This document shows, piece after piece, positions 46,942 to 54,096 of a DNA stretch of 64,000 nucleotides; position 1 is the first letter of the stretch; every line of letters starts with the position of its first letter. This DNA comes from Nocardia colli (GTDB lineage: Bacteria; Actinomycetota; Actinomycetes; Mycobacteriales; Mycobacteriaceae), in NCBI RefSeq assembly GCF_008704205.1, contig NZ_VXLC01000004.1, positions 558,001-622,000 of the forward strand, written 5' to 3'. Made by a program: the position numbers and the translations under genes. The notes beneath the pieces were generated by a model, which was not told the DNA's origin, ran no database searches, and worked only from the letters and a program-made list of their open reading frames with translations.

Positions 46942-47697
46942 GTGCCAGTACTGCTCGACGAACGTCCGATCTGGACGAAGGCGTCACCGACGGAAGCCGG
47001 ATTCTCATTCGAATTGCCAGTACCGGTAGATTTGGCAGGTACGGCGATCGAAGGGACAGGTGTGACGAGCGACGATCACGTGGTGACCGACGGAGTCGGT
47101 GCCGCGGTCGACGAAACCGAGCTGGCCCAGCGGTTCGAGCGTGACGCGCTCCCGCTGCTCGACCAGCTCTACGGTGCCGCGCTGCGGATGACCAGGAACC
47201 CGGCCGACGCCGAGGACCTGGTGCAGGAGACCTACGTCAAGGCGTTCCAGGGGTTCAAGTCCTTCAAAGAGGGCACGAACCTGCGCGCCTGGCTCTACCG
47301 GATCTTGACCAACACCTATATCAACTCCTACCGCAAGAAGCAGCGTCAGCCCGCGCAGTACCCGACCGATGAGATCACCGACTGGCAGCTCGCGGCAACC
47401 GCCGAGCACACCTCGCAGGGTCTGCGTTCGGCCGAGGTGGAGGCGCTCGACGCGCTCCCCGACGACGACATCAAGGCCGCGTTGCAGGAGCTTCCGGAGG
47501 AATTCCGGATGGCCGTGTATTACGCCGACGTCGAAGGCTTCCCATATAAGGAAATCGCCGACATCATGGGTACCCCCATCGGTACCGTGATGTCCCGGCT
47601 GCACCGCGGACGCAAGCAGCTCAAGGGTTTGCTCGCCGATGTGGCGCGCGAACGTGGTTTCAATCGTTCGGGGGAACGCCAGGAGGTCAAGCAGTGA
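46942..47697 (+). CDS. sigH: Redox-responsive ECF sigma factor SigH/SigR
   Basis: A 251-residue sigma-70 factor of the thiol-oxidative-stress type. Region 2: [60 protein letters not shown]; region 4: [38 protein letters not shown]. Two starts look usable. GTG 46942 has AAGGAG six bases upstream and adds 40 residues; GTG 47062 has AAGGG six bases upstream and gives 211 residues, the usual SigH size. This resembles the long SigR-prime and short SigR of Streptomyces. The anti-sigma gene follows after a 73-base spacer. Confidence 0.92.
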   Translation: MPVLLDERPIWTKASPTEAGFSFELPVPVDLAGTAIEGTGVTSDDHVVTDGVGAAVDETELAQRFERDALPLLDQLYGAALRMTRNPADAEDLVQETYVKAFQGFKSFKEGTNLRAWLYRILTNTYINSYRKKQRQPAQYPTDEITDWQLAATAEHTSQGLRSAEVEALDALPDDDIKAALQELPEEFRMAVYYADVEGFPYKEIADIMGTPIGTVMSRLHRGRKQLKGLLADVARERGFNRSGERQEVKQ

Positions 47698-47770
47698 GCG
47701 AGCGCAGCGAGCGCATAAGCGCAGCCGCCTACGCGGTCATGGCGGAGCCGAGCGCCAGCGAGGTGGAGGC
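47698..47770. repeat. Short GC-rich spacer element between sigH and rsrA
   Basis: The spacer begins at the sigH stop (cagTGAGCGAGCGCAGCGAG) and continues with CGCATAAGCGCAGCCGCC and GAGCCGAGCGCCAGCGAGG, words repeated several times. It is similar in length and word content to the mtrA-mtrB spacer at 16581-16650. Such GAGCGCAGCGAGCG-type words occur between genes in several high-GC actinobacteria (from memory). Its right end supplies the rsrA ribosome site GGTGGAGG. Confidence 0.45.
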
Positions 47771-48064
47771 ATGAACGCGGAGCGGGACCCCGATATGGAT
47801 CTCGACTGCACGGCAGTACTCACCGATATCTGGTTGATGCTCGATGGTGAGTGCAATGACGACACGCGTGCTCGGTTGCAGCACCATATGGATCATTGCT
47901 CGCCGTGCATCGAGGCCTACGGCATCGAGGAGAAGATCAAGGGTCTGCTGAGCCGCAAATGCGGCGGCGACCGCGCGCCCGACGCGTTGCGCGAGCGACT
48001 GACCTTCGAGATTCGCCGGACGGTGACCGTGGTGGAGACCAAGATCGACTCCGCCGACTCCTAG
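47771..48064 (+). CDS. rsrA: Zinc anti-sigma factor RsrA/RshA
   Basis: A 97-residue ZAS-family anti-sigma factor. The zinc motif H39-x3-C43-x2-C46 (HMDHCSPC) is intact, with further cysteines at 13 and near 64 matching the redox cysteines of RsrA. Reduced, zinc-bound RsrA sequesters SigH; disulfide stress expels zinc and frees it (established for Streptomyces and mycobacteria). The ATG directly follows a GGTGGAGG ribosome site. A T-tailed hairpin follows. Confidence 0.93.
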   Translation: MNAERDPDMDLDCTAVLTDIWLMLDGECNDDTRARLQHHMDHCSPCIEAYGIEEKIKGLLSRKCGGDRAPDALRERLTFEIRRTVTVVETKIDSADS

Positions 48065-48082
48065 GTCACCCCGTAAACAACT

Positions 48083-48128
48083 GAGCGGCACGCCTTCCCT
48101 GCGGAAGTGCGTGCCGCTCTGCGTTTTT
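48083..48128 (+). terminator. Rho-independent terminator after sigH-rsrA
   Basis: Arms GAGCGGCACGC (48083-48093) and GCGTGCCGCTC (48109-48119) with a pairable inner loop (TTCC/GGAA), followed by TGCGTTTTT. It ends just before the convergent bL37 stop at 48144. Confidence 0.85.
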
Positions 48129-48143
48129 CGGCCGAGCTTTCGC

Positions 48144-48218
48144 TCAGGAGTTCGGCCGCTTGCCGTGGTTGGCCGCGTTGCCCTTGCGACTACGCTTCTT
48201 ACGTCCGCGCTTGCCCAT
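48144..48218 (-). CDS. Ribosomal protein bL37 (24 residues)
   Basis: A very short gene: MGKRGRKKRSRKGNAANHGK then RPNS. This basic peptide matches the actinobacterial large-subunit protein bL37 described in mycobacterial ribosome structures, which sits near domain III of 23S rRNA. GGGAG lies eight bases before the ATG at 48218. Its place between rsrA and the biotinyl-protein gene is conserved in mycobacteria (from memory). Confidence 0.88.
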   Translation of the reverse strand: MGKRGRKKRSRKGNAANHGKRPNS

Positions 48219-48357
48219 GAGTAGTCTCCCTTCTGATTGAAGGCCATTCTTTCACGTGTGGTTGGCTATACCTTCAGCGGATGCAGGCCGGGCGGCTCGA
48301 CGGCTCGGACTCGCCGAAGTGAGCTGCGGCGTACCAACCGAACGAATGGGGTGTCAG

Positions 48358-48573
48358 ATGGCTGAGGAAGTGCTCGCCGAGCTGGTTTCGGTCGTCTTCC
48401 AGGTCGTGGTCAAAGAGGGCGACGCGGTCAAAGAAGGCGACACCCTGGTGATCCTCGAGTCGATGAAGATGGAGATTCCCGTGCTCGCCGAGGTCGGCGG
48501 CACCGTGACCTCCATCGGCGTCAAAGAGGGCGACGCCATCAAGGCCGGGCATCTCATTGCCGTCATCTCCTAG
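48358..48573 (+). CDS. Biotin/lipoyl-attachment domain protein (TB7.3-like)
   Basis: A 71-residue stand-alone biotinyl domain. The acceptor Lys is K37 in VILESMKMEIPVLAEV (Ser replaces the usual Ala of AMKM). Two KEGDA(V/I) repeats form the symmetric barrel. Length equals the mycobacterial TB7.3 protein. It may be the biotin carrier for an acyl-CoA carboxylase encoded elsewhere; the partner is unknown. ATG at 48358 has GGGG six bases upstream; an ATG at 48346 is also in frame. Confidence 0.9.
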   Translation: MAEEVLAELVSVVFQVVVKEGDAVKEGDTLVILESMKMEIPVLAEVGGTVTSIGVKEGDAIKAGHLIAVIS

Positions 48574-48595
48574 AAGCGAATAGCGGTAGATCTTC

Positions 48596-50110
48596 ATGGC
48601 GACGCTGAGCGAGCTATTAGCCGAACACACCGACCTACCCGGCGTCGCCGTGGACCATCTGCAGCGCGTGGTGGGGGATTGGCAGCTGCTGGCCGATCTG
48701 TCCTTCGCCGACCTGCAGCTCTGGGTCGGCGCAGGCCCGATCGCGGCGGGCGCGGACATCGTGTGTGTCGCGCAGTGCCGGCCGACCACAGCCTCCACCG
48801 TGCATCACGAGGACCTGGTCGGCACCCTGGCCTTGCAGGCCGATCATCCGCAGGTGTTCGAGGCGTTGATGTCCGGCAAGATCGTGCGCGCCGATCGCGA
48901 CGTGGAAACGGCCGGGGTATATCACCCGACACCGGTGCACGCGGTACGCGAGGCCATCCCGGTGCGCTGCGGCGACGACGTGATCGCGGTGCTGAGCCGC
49001 GACACCGACGTGCAGCGCTCCCGCGTGCGCAGCACACTCGAAATCGCCTATGTCGCTTGCGCCGACGATCTGTGCCAGATGATCGCCGACGGCAGCTTCC
49101 CGACCACCGAGGACCGCGCGGCCACCCACTCCAGCCCGCGCGCCGGTGACGGTTTCATCCGCCTCGACACCGAGGGCATCGTCGTCTACGCCAGCCCGAA
49201 CGCGTTGTCCGCCTACCACCGGATGGGCCTGCAGGCCGACCTCGCCGGTCAGGATCTCGCGGTGCTGACCCGTTCGCTGATCACCGATCCGTTCGACGCG
49301 CAGGAGGTGGTCGGCGACATCCAGGCCGCGCTGGCCGGGCGCACCGGCCGCCGGATGGAGGTGGAGGCGCGCGGCGCGACCGTGCTGCTGCGCACCCTGG
49401 TGCTGCGCCCGCACGGCGAATTGGCCGGTGCCGCAGTACTTGTGCGCGATGTCACCGAGGTCAAACGCCGGGATCGGGCGCTGCTCAGCAAGGACGCGAC
49501 CATCCGGGAGATCCACCACCGGGTGAAGAACAACCTGCAGACCGTCGCCGCGCTGCTGCGGTTACAGGCGCGCCGCACCGAGAACGAGGAGGCGCAGGTC
49601 GCGCTCACCGAGTCGGTGCGCCGGGTCACCTCGATCGCCTCGGTGCACGAGATGCTGTCGATGTCGGTGGACGAAGAGGTCGACCTGGACGAGGTGGTGG
49701 ACCGGCTGCTGCCGATCATGGCCGACGTGGCCACCGTGCACACCGCGCGGATCAAGGTCCGCCGGGCCGGTTCGCTCGGCGTGTTCTCCGCCGAACGCGC
49801 GACGCCGCTGGTGATGGTACTCACCGAACTGGTGCAGAACGCGATCGAGCACGCCTTCGATTCCGGCGAGAACGGCACGGTGACAATCCGTTCCGAGCGT
49901 TCGGCGCGCTGGCTCGACGTGATCATCAGCGACGACGGCCGCGGCCTGCCCACCGGTTTCAGCCTGGAATCCTCCGACCGCCTCGGCCTGCAAATCGTGC
50001 GGACCCTGGTGACGGCGGAACTCGGCGGTTCGATCGGCCTGCATCCGGGCGCCGATATCGGTACCGATGCGGTACTGCGGGTTCCGTTGGGCCGCCGCTC
50101 CGGGCGTTGA
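48596..50110 (+). CDS. pdtaS: Sensor histidine kinase PdtaS
   Basis: A 504-residue cytosolic HisKA_2-type kinase that, in mycobacteria, phosphorylates the ANTAR RNA-binding regulator PdtaR. Domain order: GAF-like (about 1-150, LQLWVGAGPIAAGADIVCVA), PAS (about 180-290, GFIRLDTEGIVVYASPNALS), then IREIHHRVKNNLQTVAALLRLQ (phospho-His about 305) and an ATPase domain with ELVQNAIEHAFD and DDGRGLPTGF. No membrane segment. The partner pdtaR is not in the window. Start ATG 48596 lies 22 bases after the biotinyl-protein gene. Two hairpins follow. Confidence 0.93.
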   Translation: MATLSELLAEHTDLPGVAVDHLQRVVGDWQLLADLSFADLQLWVGAGPIAAGADIVCVAQCRPTTASTVHHEDLVGTLALQADHPQVFEALMSGKIVRADRDVETAGVYHPTPVHAVREAIPVRCGDDVIAVLSRDTDVQRSRVRSTLEIAYVACADDLCQMIADGSFPTTEDRAATHSSPRAGDGFIRLDTEGIVVYASPNALSAYHRMGLQADLAGQDLAVLTRSLITDPFDAQEVVGDIQAALAGRTGRRMEVEARGATVLLRTLVLRPHGELAGAAVLVRDVTEVKRRDRALLSKDATIREIHHRVKNNLQTVAALLRLQARRTENEEAQVALTESVRRVTSIASVHEMLSMSVDEEVDLDEVVDRLLPIMADVATVHTARIKVRRAGSLGVFSAERATPLVMVLTELVQNAIEHAFDSGENGTVTIRSERSARWLDVIISDDGRGLPTGFSLESSDRLGLQIVRTLVTAELGGSIGLHPGADIGTDAVLRVPLGRRSGR

Positions 50111-50146
50111 GTAAGTCGTTTCGTTATATGCGTTGGGGCACAAGAG

Positions 50147-50173
50147 AGCCCGGCACCTCTAGGGTGCCGGGCT
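50147..50173 (+). terminator. Hairpin terminator after pdtaS
   Basis: Perfect 11-base arms AGCCCGGCACC and GGTGCCGGGCT with a five-base loop, 36 bases after the pdtaS stop. Confidence 0.75.
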
Positions 50174-50182
50174 TAAATGCGA

Positions 50183-50212
50183 TTACCGGACCGGGGCTGA
50201 ATGGTCCGGTAA
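50183..50212 (-). terminator. Hairpin terminator after whiB1
   Basis: Ten-base perfect arms TTACCGGACC and GGTCCGGTAA with a ten-base loop, 14 bases beyond the whiB1 stop. Together with the adjacent pdtaS hairpin it separates the convergent genes. Confidence 0.7.
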
Positions 50213-50225
50213 ATCCGATCGTCTG

Positions 50226-50480
50226 CTAGACGACGGTGCGGGTGCGCGTGCGTGCGTTGCGACGCTTGAGCGCCCGGCGCTCGTCTTCACTCATACCGCC
50301 CCACACGCCGGCATCCTGTCCGGACTTCAGGGCCCAGGACAGGCAGTCAGCGGTAACGGGGCAGCGAGCGCAGACCAGCTTGGCATCGGCAATCTGCGCG
50401 AGCGCAGGACCACTGTTACCCACCGGGAAAAACAGTTCGGGGTCCTCGTCGCGACAGATGGCCTTGTGGCGCCAGTCCAT
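50226..50480 (-). CDS. whiB1: WhiB1 iron-sulfur transcription factor
   Basis: An 84-residue Wbl protein, the exact length of mycobacterial WhiB1, with cluster cysteines C9, C37, C40 and C46, the G(V)WGG turn and a basic tail KRRNARTRTRTVV. WhiB1 binds a nitric-oxide-sensitive [4Fe-4S] cluster and the housekeeping sigma factor region 4 (known for M. tuberculosis). The start MDWRHKAICRDEDPELFFPV has AGGAG eight bases upstream; the longer open frame is not conserved. A CRP-type site lies about 90-105 bases upstream. Confidence 0.95.
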   Translation of the reverse strand: MDWRHKAICRDEDPELFFPVGNSGPALAQIADAKLVCARCPVTADCLSWALKSGQDAGVWGGMSEDERRALKRRNARTRTRTVV

Positions 50481-50569
50481 TCCTCTGCTCCTTTGCTGGG
50501 CGCCGCAAATGGCGCCGACGGTTTGTGGATCGTTCACTTGTGCGACTCGAATGTTTCCGCACGGTTGCT

Positions 50570-50585
50570 TGTGAATGCTTTCACG
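50570..50585 (-). promoter_or_regulatory. CRP/FNR-type site upstream of whiB1
   Basis: TGTGA-atgctt-TCACG matches the CRP consensus TGTGA-N6-TCACA in nine of ten bases. It lies 90-105 bases before the whiB1 start. In M. tuberculosis the whiB1 promoter is known to respond to the cAMP receptor protein, so conservation of control is likely. Confidence 0.7.
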
Positions 50586-50732
50586 AACACCGTAGATGTC
50601 AATAGGTATCTGGTGCACCGTGGGGAAGCTCACGCTCTATCGGCCCCCGCTAGGGGAACCTGCCCGGTCCTTTGTACTCGCTCTACCCAGTTTTCGCAGC
50701 ACTACCACGATGTTTTTCGTGCGTTTCGTGCA

Positions 50733-51677
50733 TCACTCTGGTCGCGGCGCCACGACATCCAAGACGGCGGGCACGGCCGTGAAATCCACCACGTTGCGCT
50801 TCCCGATAAAGTCGCCATCGATTTGCAGACCGATGGGTTCCTTCGTCTCGATGCGCACGGACGGAACGTTGTCTTCGCGAAACAAATTGCGAGACTTGGG
50901 GTTTCCGTCGGCGGCCAAGAGCTGCCTGGCAAGCAGCAGTGTAGGCAGTACCGCCATGGAACGCACGGCAAACACGCCGAGTCCGTCCTCGAACCTGGTG
51001 CCGGGGTTGGTGTGCACCGGGGTGGAGTCGAGGTAGGTCCAGGGGGTCGTGTTCGTTACGAAGGCGTAATGCACGTCGGCGATGGTTTCGTGCCCCGGGA
51101 CCTCGATCCGGACGCTCGGCTCCTTGCGCTTGGCCCGGAAGAACTGCCGCACGGTCGTGCGGAGGTAGCGGGCGGGGGTGGCGGTCTTGCCGCGGGCGCG
51201 GCTCTCGTCGATCGCCTCGCACACATCCGCGTCCAGGCCGACGCCGGCGCTGAAGGTGAACCACCGGTCGTCGGCGAGGCCGAGGCCGATCCGGCGGTCC
51301 CGGTCCAGGGTCAGCAGATCGATGAGCTGGTTGGTAGCGGTGACCGGATCCGGCGAGATACCGAGCGCCCGGGCGAAGACGTTCGCCGAGCCGCCGGGGA
51401 TCACGCCGAGTCGGGGCAGCCAGGCCTGCCCGTCGTTGAGCTCGGGCAGCGGCAGGAAGCCGTTGATGGTCTCGTTGACCGTCCCGTCGCCGCCGTGCAC
51501 GACGATCAGATCCATCTCGTTGGTCGCCGCCCACTGCGCCAGCTCGGCGGCGTGGCCGCGGTGCTGGGTGTGCGCGACGGTCAGCTGGGTGCGGCTCTCC
51601 AGCGCGTGCGCCAGCAGGTCCCGAGTCGCCGGAGTGGTCGAGGTGGCATTCGGATTCACGATCAGCAGCGTCCGCAC
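50733..51677 (-). CDS. Diacylglycerol kinase-family lipid kinase
   Basis: A 314-residue DAGK_cat protein. The nucleotide loop VVHGGDGTVNETINGFLPL lies near residue 60, followed by LGVIPGGSANVFARALGI and the C-terminal ETKEPIGLQIDGDFIG. Such enzymes phosphorylate diacylglycerol or other lipids at the membrane surface using ATP. The GTG at 51677 precedes the first strand RTLLIVNPNA and has AGG nine bases upstream; the longer frame to 52082 is unconserved. Neighbour of whiB1 as in mycobacteria. Confidence 0.88.
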   Translation of the reverse strand: MRTLLIVNPNATSTTPATRDLLAHALESRTQLTVAHTQHRGHAAELAQWAATNEMDLIVVHGGDGTVNETINGFLPLPELNDGQAWLPRLGVIPGGSANVFARALGISPDPVTATNQLIDLLTLDRDRRIGLGLADDRWFTFSAGVGLDADVCEAIDESRARGKTATPARYLRTTVRQFFRAKRKEPSVRIEVPGHETIADVHYAFVTNTTPWTYLDSTPVHTNPGTRFEDGLGVFAVRSMAVLPTLLLARQLLAADGNPKSRNLFREDNVPSVRIETKEPIGLQIDGDFIGKRNVVDFTAVPAVLDVVAPRPE

Positions 51678-51773
51678 GTCCCGCAGCCTAATCGCCGCCG
51701 GTGCCGGTCCGAAAAGCCGCTGAACCGCAACGGTCGCGGCGACGTCGACTACGGCGGGTCGTAGGCTTGCCGG

Positions 51774-52202
51774 GTGGCTGAACGTAAGGGTGACGTTTCC
51801 GGTGGCGTGCCGAGGACGGTGCGTGGCGCAGGCGGGCTGGTGACGCTGGAGGGCGCCGTCGCGGTGGTCGTCGCGCTGGTGTTGATCGTGCGCGGGTTGC
51901 TCGGTCACGATCAGTCGAAGACCAGCGGGTACGGGACGGCCGCGTGGTTCGGCATCCTCGGCGGGGCGGTGTTGGCCGCGGGCATCGGGCTGCTGCTGGG
52001 CAAGCGGTGGGGGCGGGCGATCGCGGTGATCGCACAGTTGCTGCTGCTGCCGGTCACCTGGTCGTTGCTCACCGACTCGCATCAGCCGGTGTTCGGCACG
52101 CTGCTCGGGGTGGTGGTCATCGCGACGCTGGTGCTGCTGTTCGCCCCGGCGTCCACCCGCTGGATGGCCGCGGACTACGCGATCGAGCCGGAGAAATCTT
52201 GA
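51774..52202 (+). CDS. Small integral membrane protein (Rv3217c-like)
   Basis: A 142-residue protein with four predicted membrane helices (LEGAVAVVVALVLIVRGLLG, FGILGGAVLAAGIGLLLG, AIAVIAQLLLLPVTWSLLTD, LLGVVVIATLVLLFAPA) and short hydrophilic ends. The GTG start lies 96 bases from the divergent lipid-kinase gene. The function is not known; the family is conserved in this chromosomal neighbourhood. Confidence 0.8.
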   Translation: MAERKGDVSGGVPRTVRGAGGLVTLEGAVAVVVALVLIVRGLLGHDQSKTSGYGTAAWFGILGGAVLAAGIGLLLGKRWGRAIAVIAQLLLLPVTWSLLTDSHQPVFGTLLGVVVIATLVLLFAPASTRWMAADYAIEPEKS

Positions 52203-52240
52203 TCAACGGGACTTGACCGGGTGTCTTGTCCCGTTGACAG

Positions 52241-52915
52241 CTAGTCGGCGAGCGCTGTGCGGCAGCGGGAGTCGGCGCGCCGAGTGGTTTCGGGGAGCCG
52301 GTATTTCGGCGTGAGCGCGAGAACCTGGGCGCACGCGGTGTCCAAGTCGATGCGGTGGCCGATCGAGACGAAGACCGGTTTCACCCCGGCGCTGGTGCGC
52401 AGGGCCGCGCCGACGACCTCGCCGTCGATGATGATGTCGGTGCGGGCGCCGCGTTCGGGTGCGGGTTCGAGGTAGTCGCCCCAGACGGACTTGGCGACGC
52501 CGATCGACGGCAGGCCGGTGAGCACGCCCAGGTGGCACGCGAAGCCGAAGCGTCGCGGGTGGGCCAAACCCTGTGCGTCACAGACCAGTAGGTCGGGCGC
52601 GGTGTCGAGTTGCGCCAATACCCGCATGGTCGTAGGTAATTCGCGGAACGCGAGCAGGCCCGGGTAGTAGGGGAACTCCGTAGTGCCGTGTGCGACAGCG
52701 GAATCGACGGTTTCCAGGGTGGTCGTGTTCAGCACCACGACGGCGGCCGCGACCGCGCCCGTTTCGGAGTAGGCGCAGTCGATACCCGCGGCGGTGCCGA
52801 ATTCCCTTGTCGATCCGGTGGTTTCGACCTTCGGCCGCAATTCGTCCTGGATCGCCATGGCTTCGTCGAGCGTGGTCGGCCAGGCGTGCTCATCGATCGG
52901 GGTGAGCCAAGTCAT
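52241..52915 (-). CDS. nfi: Endonuclease V
   Basis: Nicks DNA (or RNA) one nucleotide 3' of deoxyinosine. The 224-residue protein has the catalytic Asp strand GIDCAYS, the FPYYPGLLAFRELP wedge with catalytic Glu, DLLVCDAQGLAHPRRFGFAC (second Asp) and GVAKSVWG. ATG at 52915 follows a GATGACTTGG context without a strong ribosome site. Ten bases separate its start from the next minus-strand gene end (52926), so it is in one operon with the GNAT and phosphatase genes. Confidence 0.9.
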   Translation of the reverse strand: MTWLTPIDEHAWPTTLDEAMAIQDELRPKVETTGSTREFGTAAGIDCAYSETGAVAAAVVVLNTTTLETVDSAVAHGTTEFPYYPGLLAFRELPTTMRVLAQLDTAPDLLVCDAQGLAHPRRFGFACHLGVLTGLPSIGVAKSVWGDYLEPAPERGARTDIIIDGEVVGAALRTSAGVKPVFVSIGHRIDLDTACAQVLALTPKYRLPETTRRADSRCRTALAD

Positions 52916-52925
52916 CGTCGGTGAG

Positions 52926-53411
52926 CTACTGCGCTTCCTTGGCCAGCTTGCCGAGCGGTTCGCCGGTGAGGCGGTAGCCGACCCACGCGTCTTGCGCTGC
53001 GGCGCCGAGGGATTCGTAGAAATCGATGGACGGCTTGTTCCAGGTCAGCACGGCCCAGTCGAGCCGGCTGTAACCGTGGTCGACGGCCTCCTTCGCCAGC
53101 GTCGCGAGCAGCGCCTTGCCGTAGCCCTTGCCGCGCGTTTCCGGCTTGACGTAGAGGTCCTCCAGATAGATGCCGTGCACGCCGTTCCAGGTGGAGAAGT
53201 TCAGGAACCAGATCGCGCAGCCGACCAGGTCGCCGTCCTCCTCGACCACGTGCGCGAAGACCTTGGGCTCGGGACCGAACAGCGCGGTGTCCAATTGCGC
53301 GGTGGTCACCGTGCATTCGTCGCTGGCCTTCTCGTACTCGGCGAGGTCGTGCACGAGGCCGACCAGGCCCGGCACGTCGGCGGGGACGGCGCGGCGTAGT
53401 TGTGCAGTCAC
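52926..53411 (-). CDS. GNAT-family N-acetyltransferase (diamine acetyltransferase-like)
   Basis: A 161-residue GNAT protein: LRRAVPADVPGLVGLVHDLA, GCAIWFLNFSTWNGVHGIYL, LEDLYVKPETRGKGYGKALL (acetyl-CoA loop R-G-K-G-Y-G) and WNKPSIDFYESLGA. The FSTW...IYLEDLYV block is characteristic of the spermidine/diamine acetyltransferase-like group, though the substrate is not certain. The GTG start overlaps the upstream phosphatase stop by four bases. Confidence 0.88.
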   Translation of the reverse strand: MTAQLRRAVPADVPGLVGLVHDLAEYEKASDECTVTTAQLDTALFGPEPKVFAHVVEEDGDLVGCAIWFLNFSTWNGVHGIYLEDLYVKPETRGKGYGKALLATLAKEAVDHGYSRLDWAVLTWNKPSIDFYESLGAAAQDAWVGYRLTGEPLGKLAKEAQ

Positions 53412-54019
53412 AGTGTCACTCCATTGGCGGTCGGAACCAGGTTGTGCGCCAGGATGGTTCGCACGTCGTGTTCGAAGCCGAGCACGGTCAGCGCGCCGGT
53501 CGACATGGCGAACCGGCGGCCCTCGCGCAGATCGAATTCGGCCCAGCGGGCGATCAGCGCCCGGGAGAAGTGTCCGTGCCCGACGAGCACGATATCGCGC
53601 TCGGGCAGGCGCGGGGCCACCGCGTCGAGCACCCGATCGGCCCGGGCCCGCACCTCGTCCGCGGACTCGCCGCCCGGCACGGCGCCGGTCCAGATGGTCC
53701 AGTCCGGCGCGGTCTCCCGGATCTGCGGGGTGGTCAGGCCCTCGTAGTCGCCGTAGTCCCATTCGGCCAGATCGTCGTCGACGGTGATGCCGGTGAGTCC
53801 GGCCAGCTCCGCGGTCTGCGCGGCCCGCCGGCGCGGGCTGACGAACACCAGCGGATCGCGCAGCTTCAGCGCGGTCAGCAGCGGACCGGCGGCCCTGGCC
53901 TGATCCTCGCCGTGCTCGGTGAGCGGCAGATCGGTGCGGCCGGTGTGGCGGCGCTGCGTCGACCAGCTGGTCTCGCCGTGGCGCAGCAGCACTAGTCGAG
54001 CGTCATCGAGTACTGACAT
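53408..54019 (-). CDS. Histidine phosphatase (phosphoglycerate mutase family, Gpm2-like)
   Basis: A 203-residue member of the histidine phosphatase superfamily. The phospho-His motif LVLLRHGETSWS is at residues 9-20, followed by GRTDLPLTEHGEDQA, SPRRRAAQTAELAG, EWDYGDYEGLT and IVLVGHGHFSRALIARW. The mycobacterial equivalent (Rv3214) acts as an acid phosphatase rather than a mutase. ATG at 54019 (MSVLDDARLV). It is coupled to the GNAT gene by a GTGA overlap. Confidence 0.9.
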   Translation of the reverse strand: MSVLDDARLVLLRHGETSWSTQRRHTGRTDLPLTEHGEDQARAAGPLLTALKLRDPLVFVSPRRRAAQTAELAGLTGITVDDDLAEWDYGDYEGLTTPQIRETAPDWTIWTGAVPGGESADEVRARADRVLDAVAPRLPERDIVLVGHGHFSRALIARWAEFDLREGRRFAMSTGALTVLGFEHDVRTILAHNLVPTANGVTL

Positions 54020-54096
54020 GGATCCATCATGGTTCACCCGCGCCGAACCGTACCGCCCGGCCGGTGTTACCTCCGGTCGGCACGGCTGGTCCAGGC

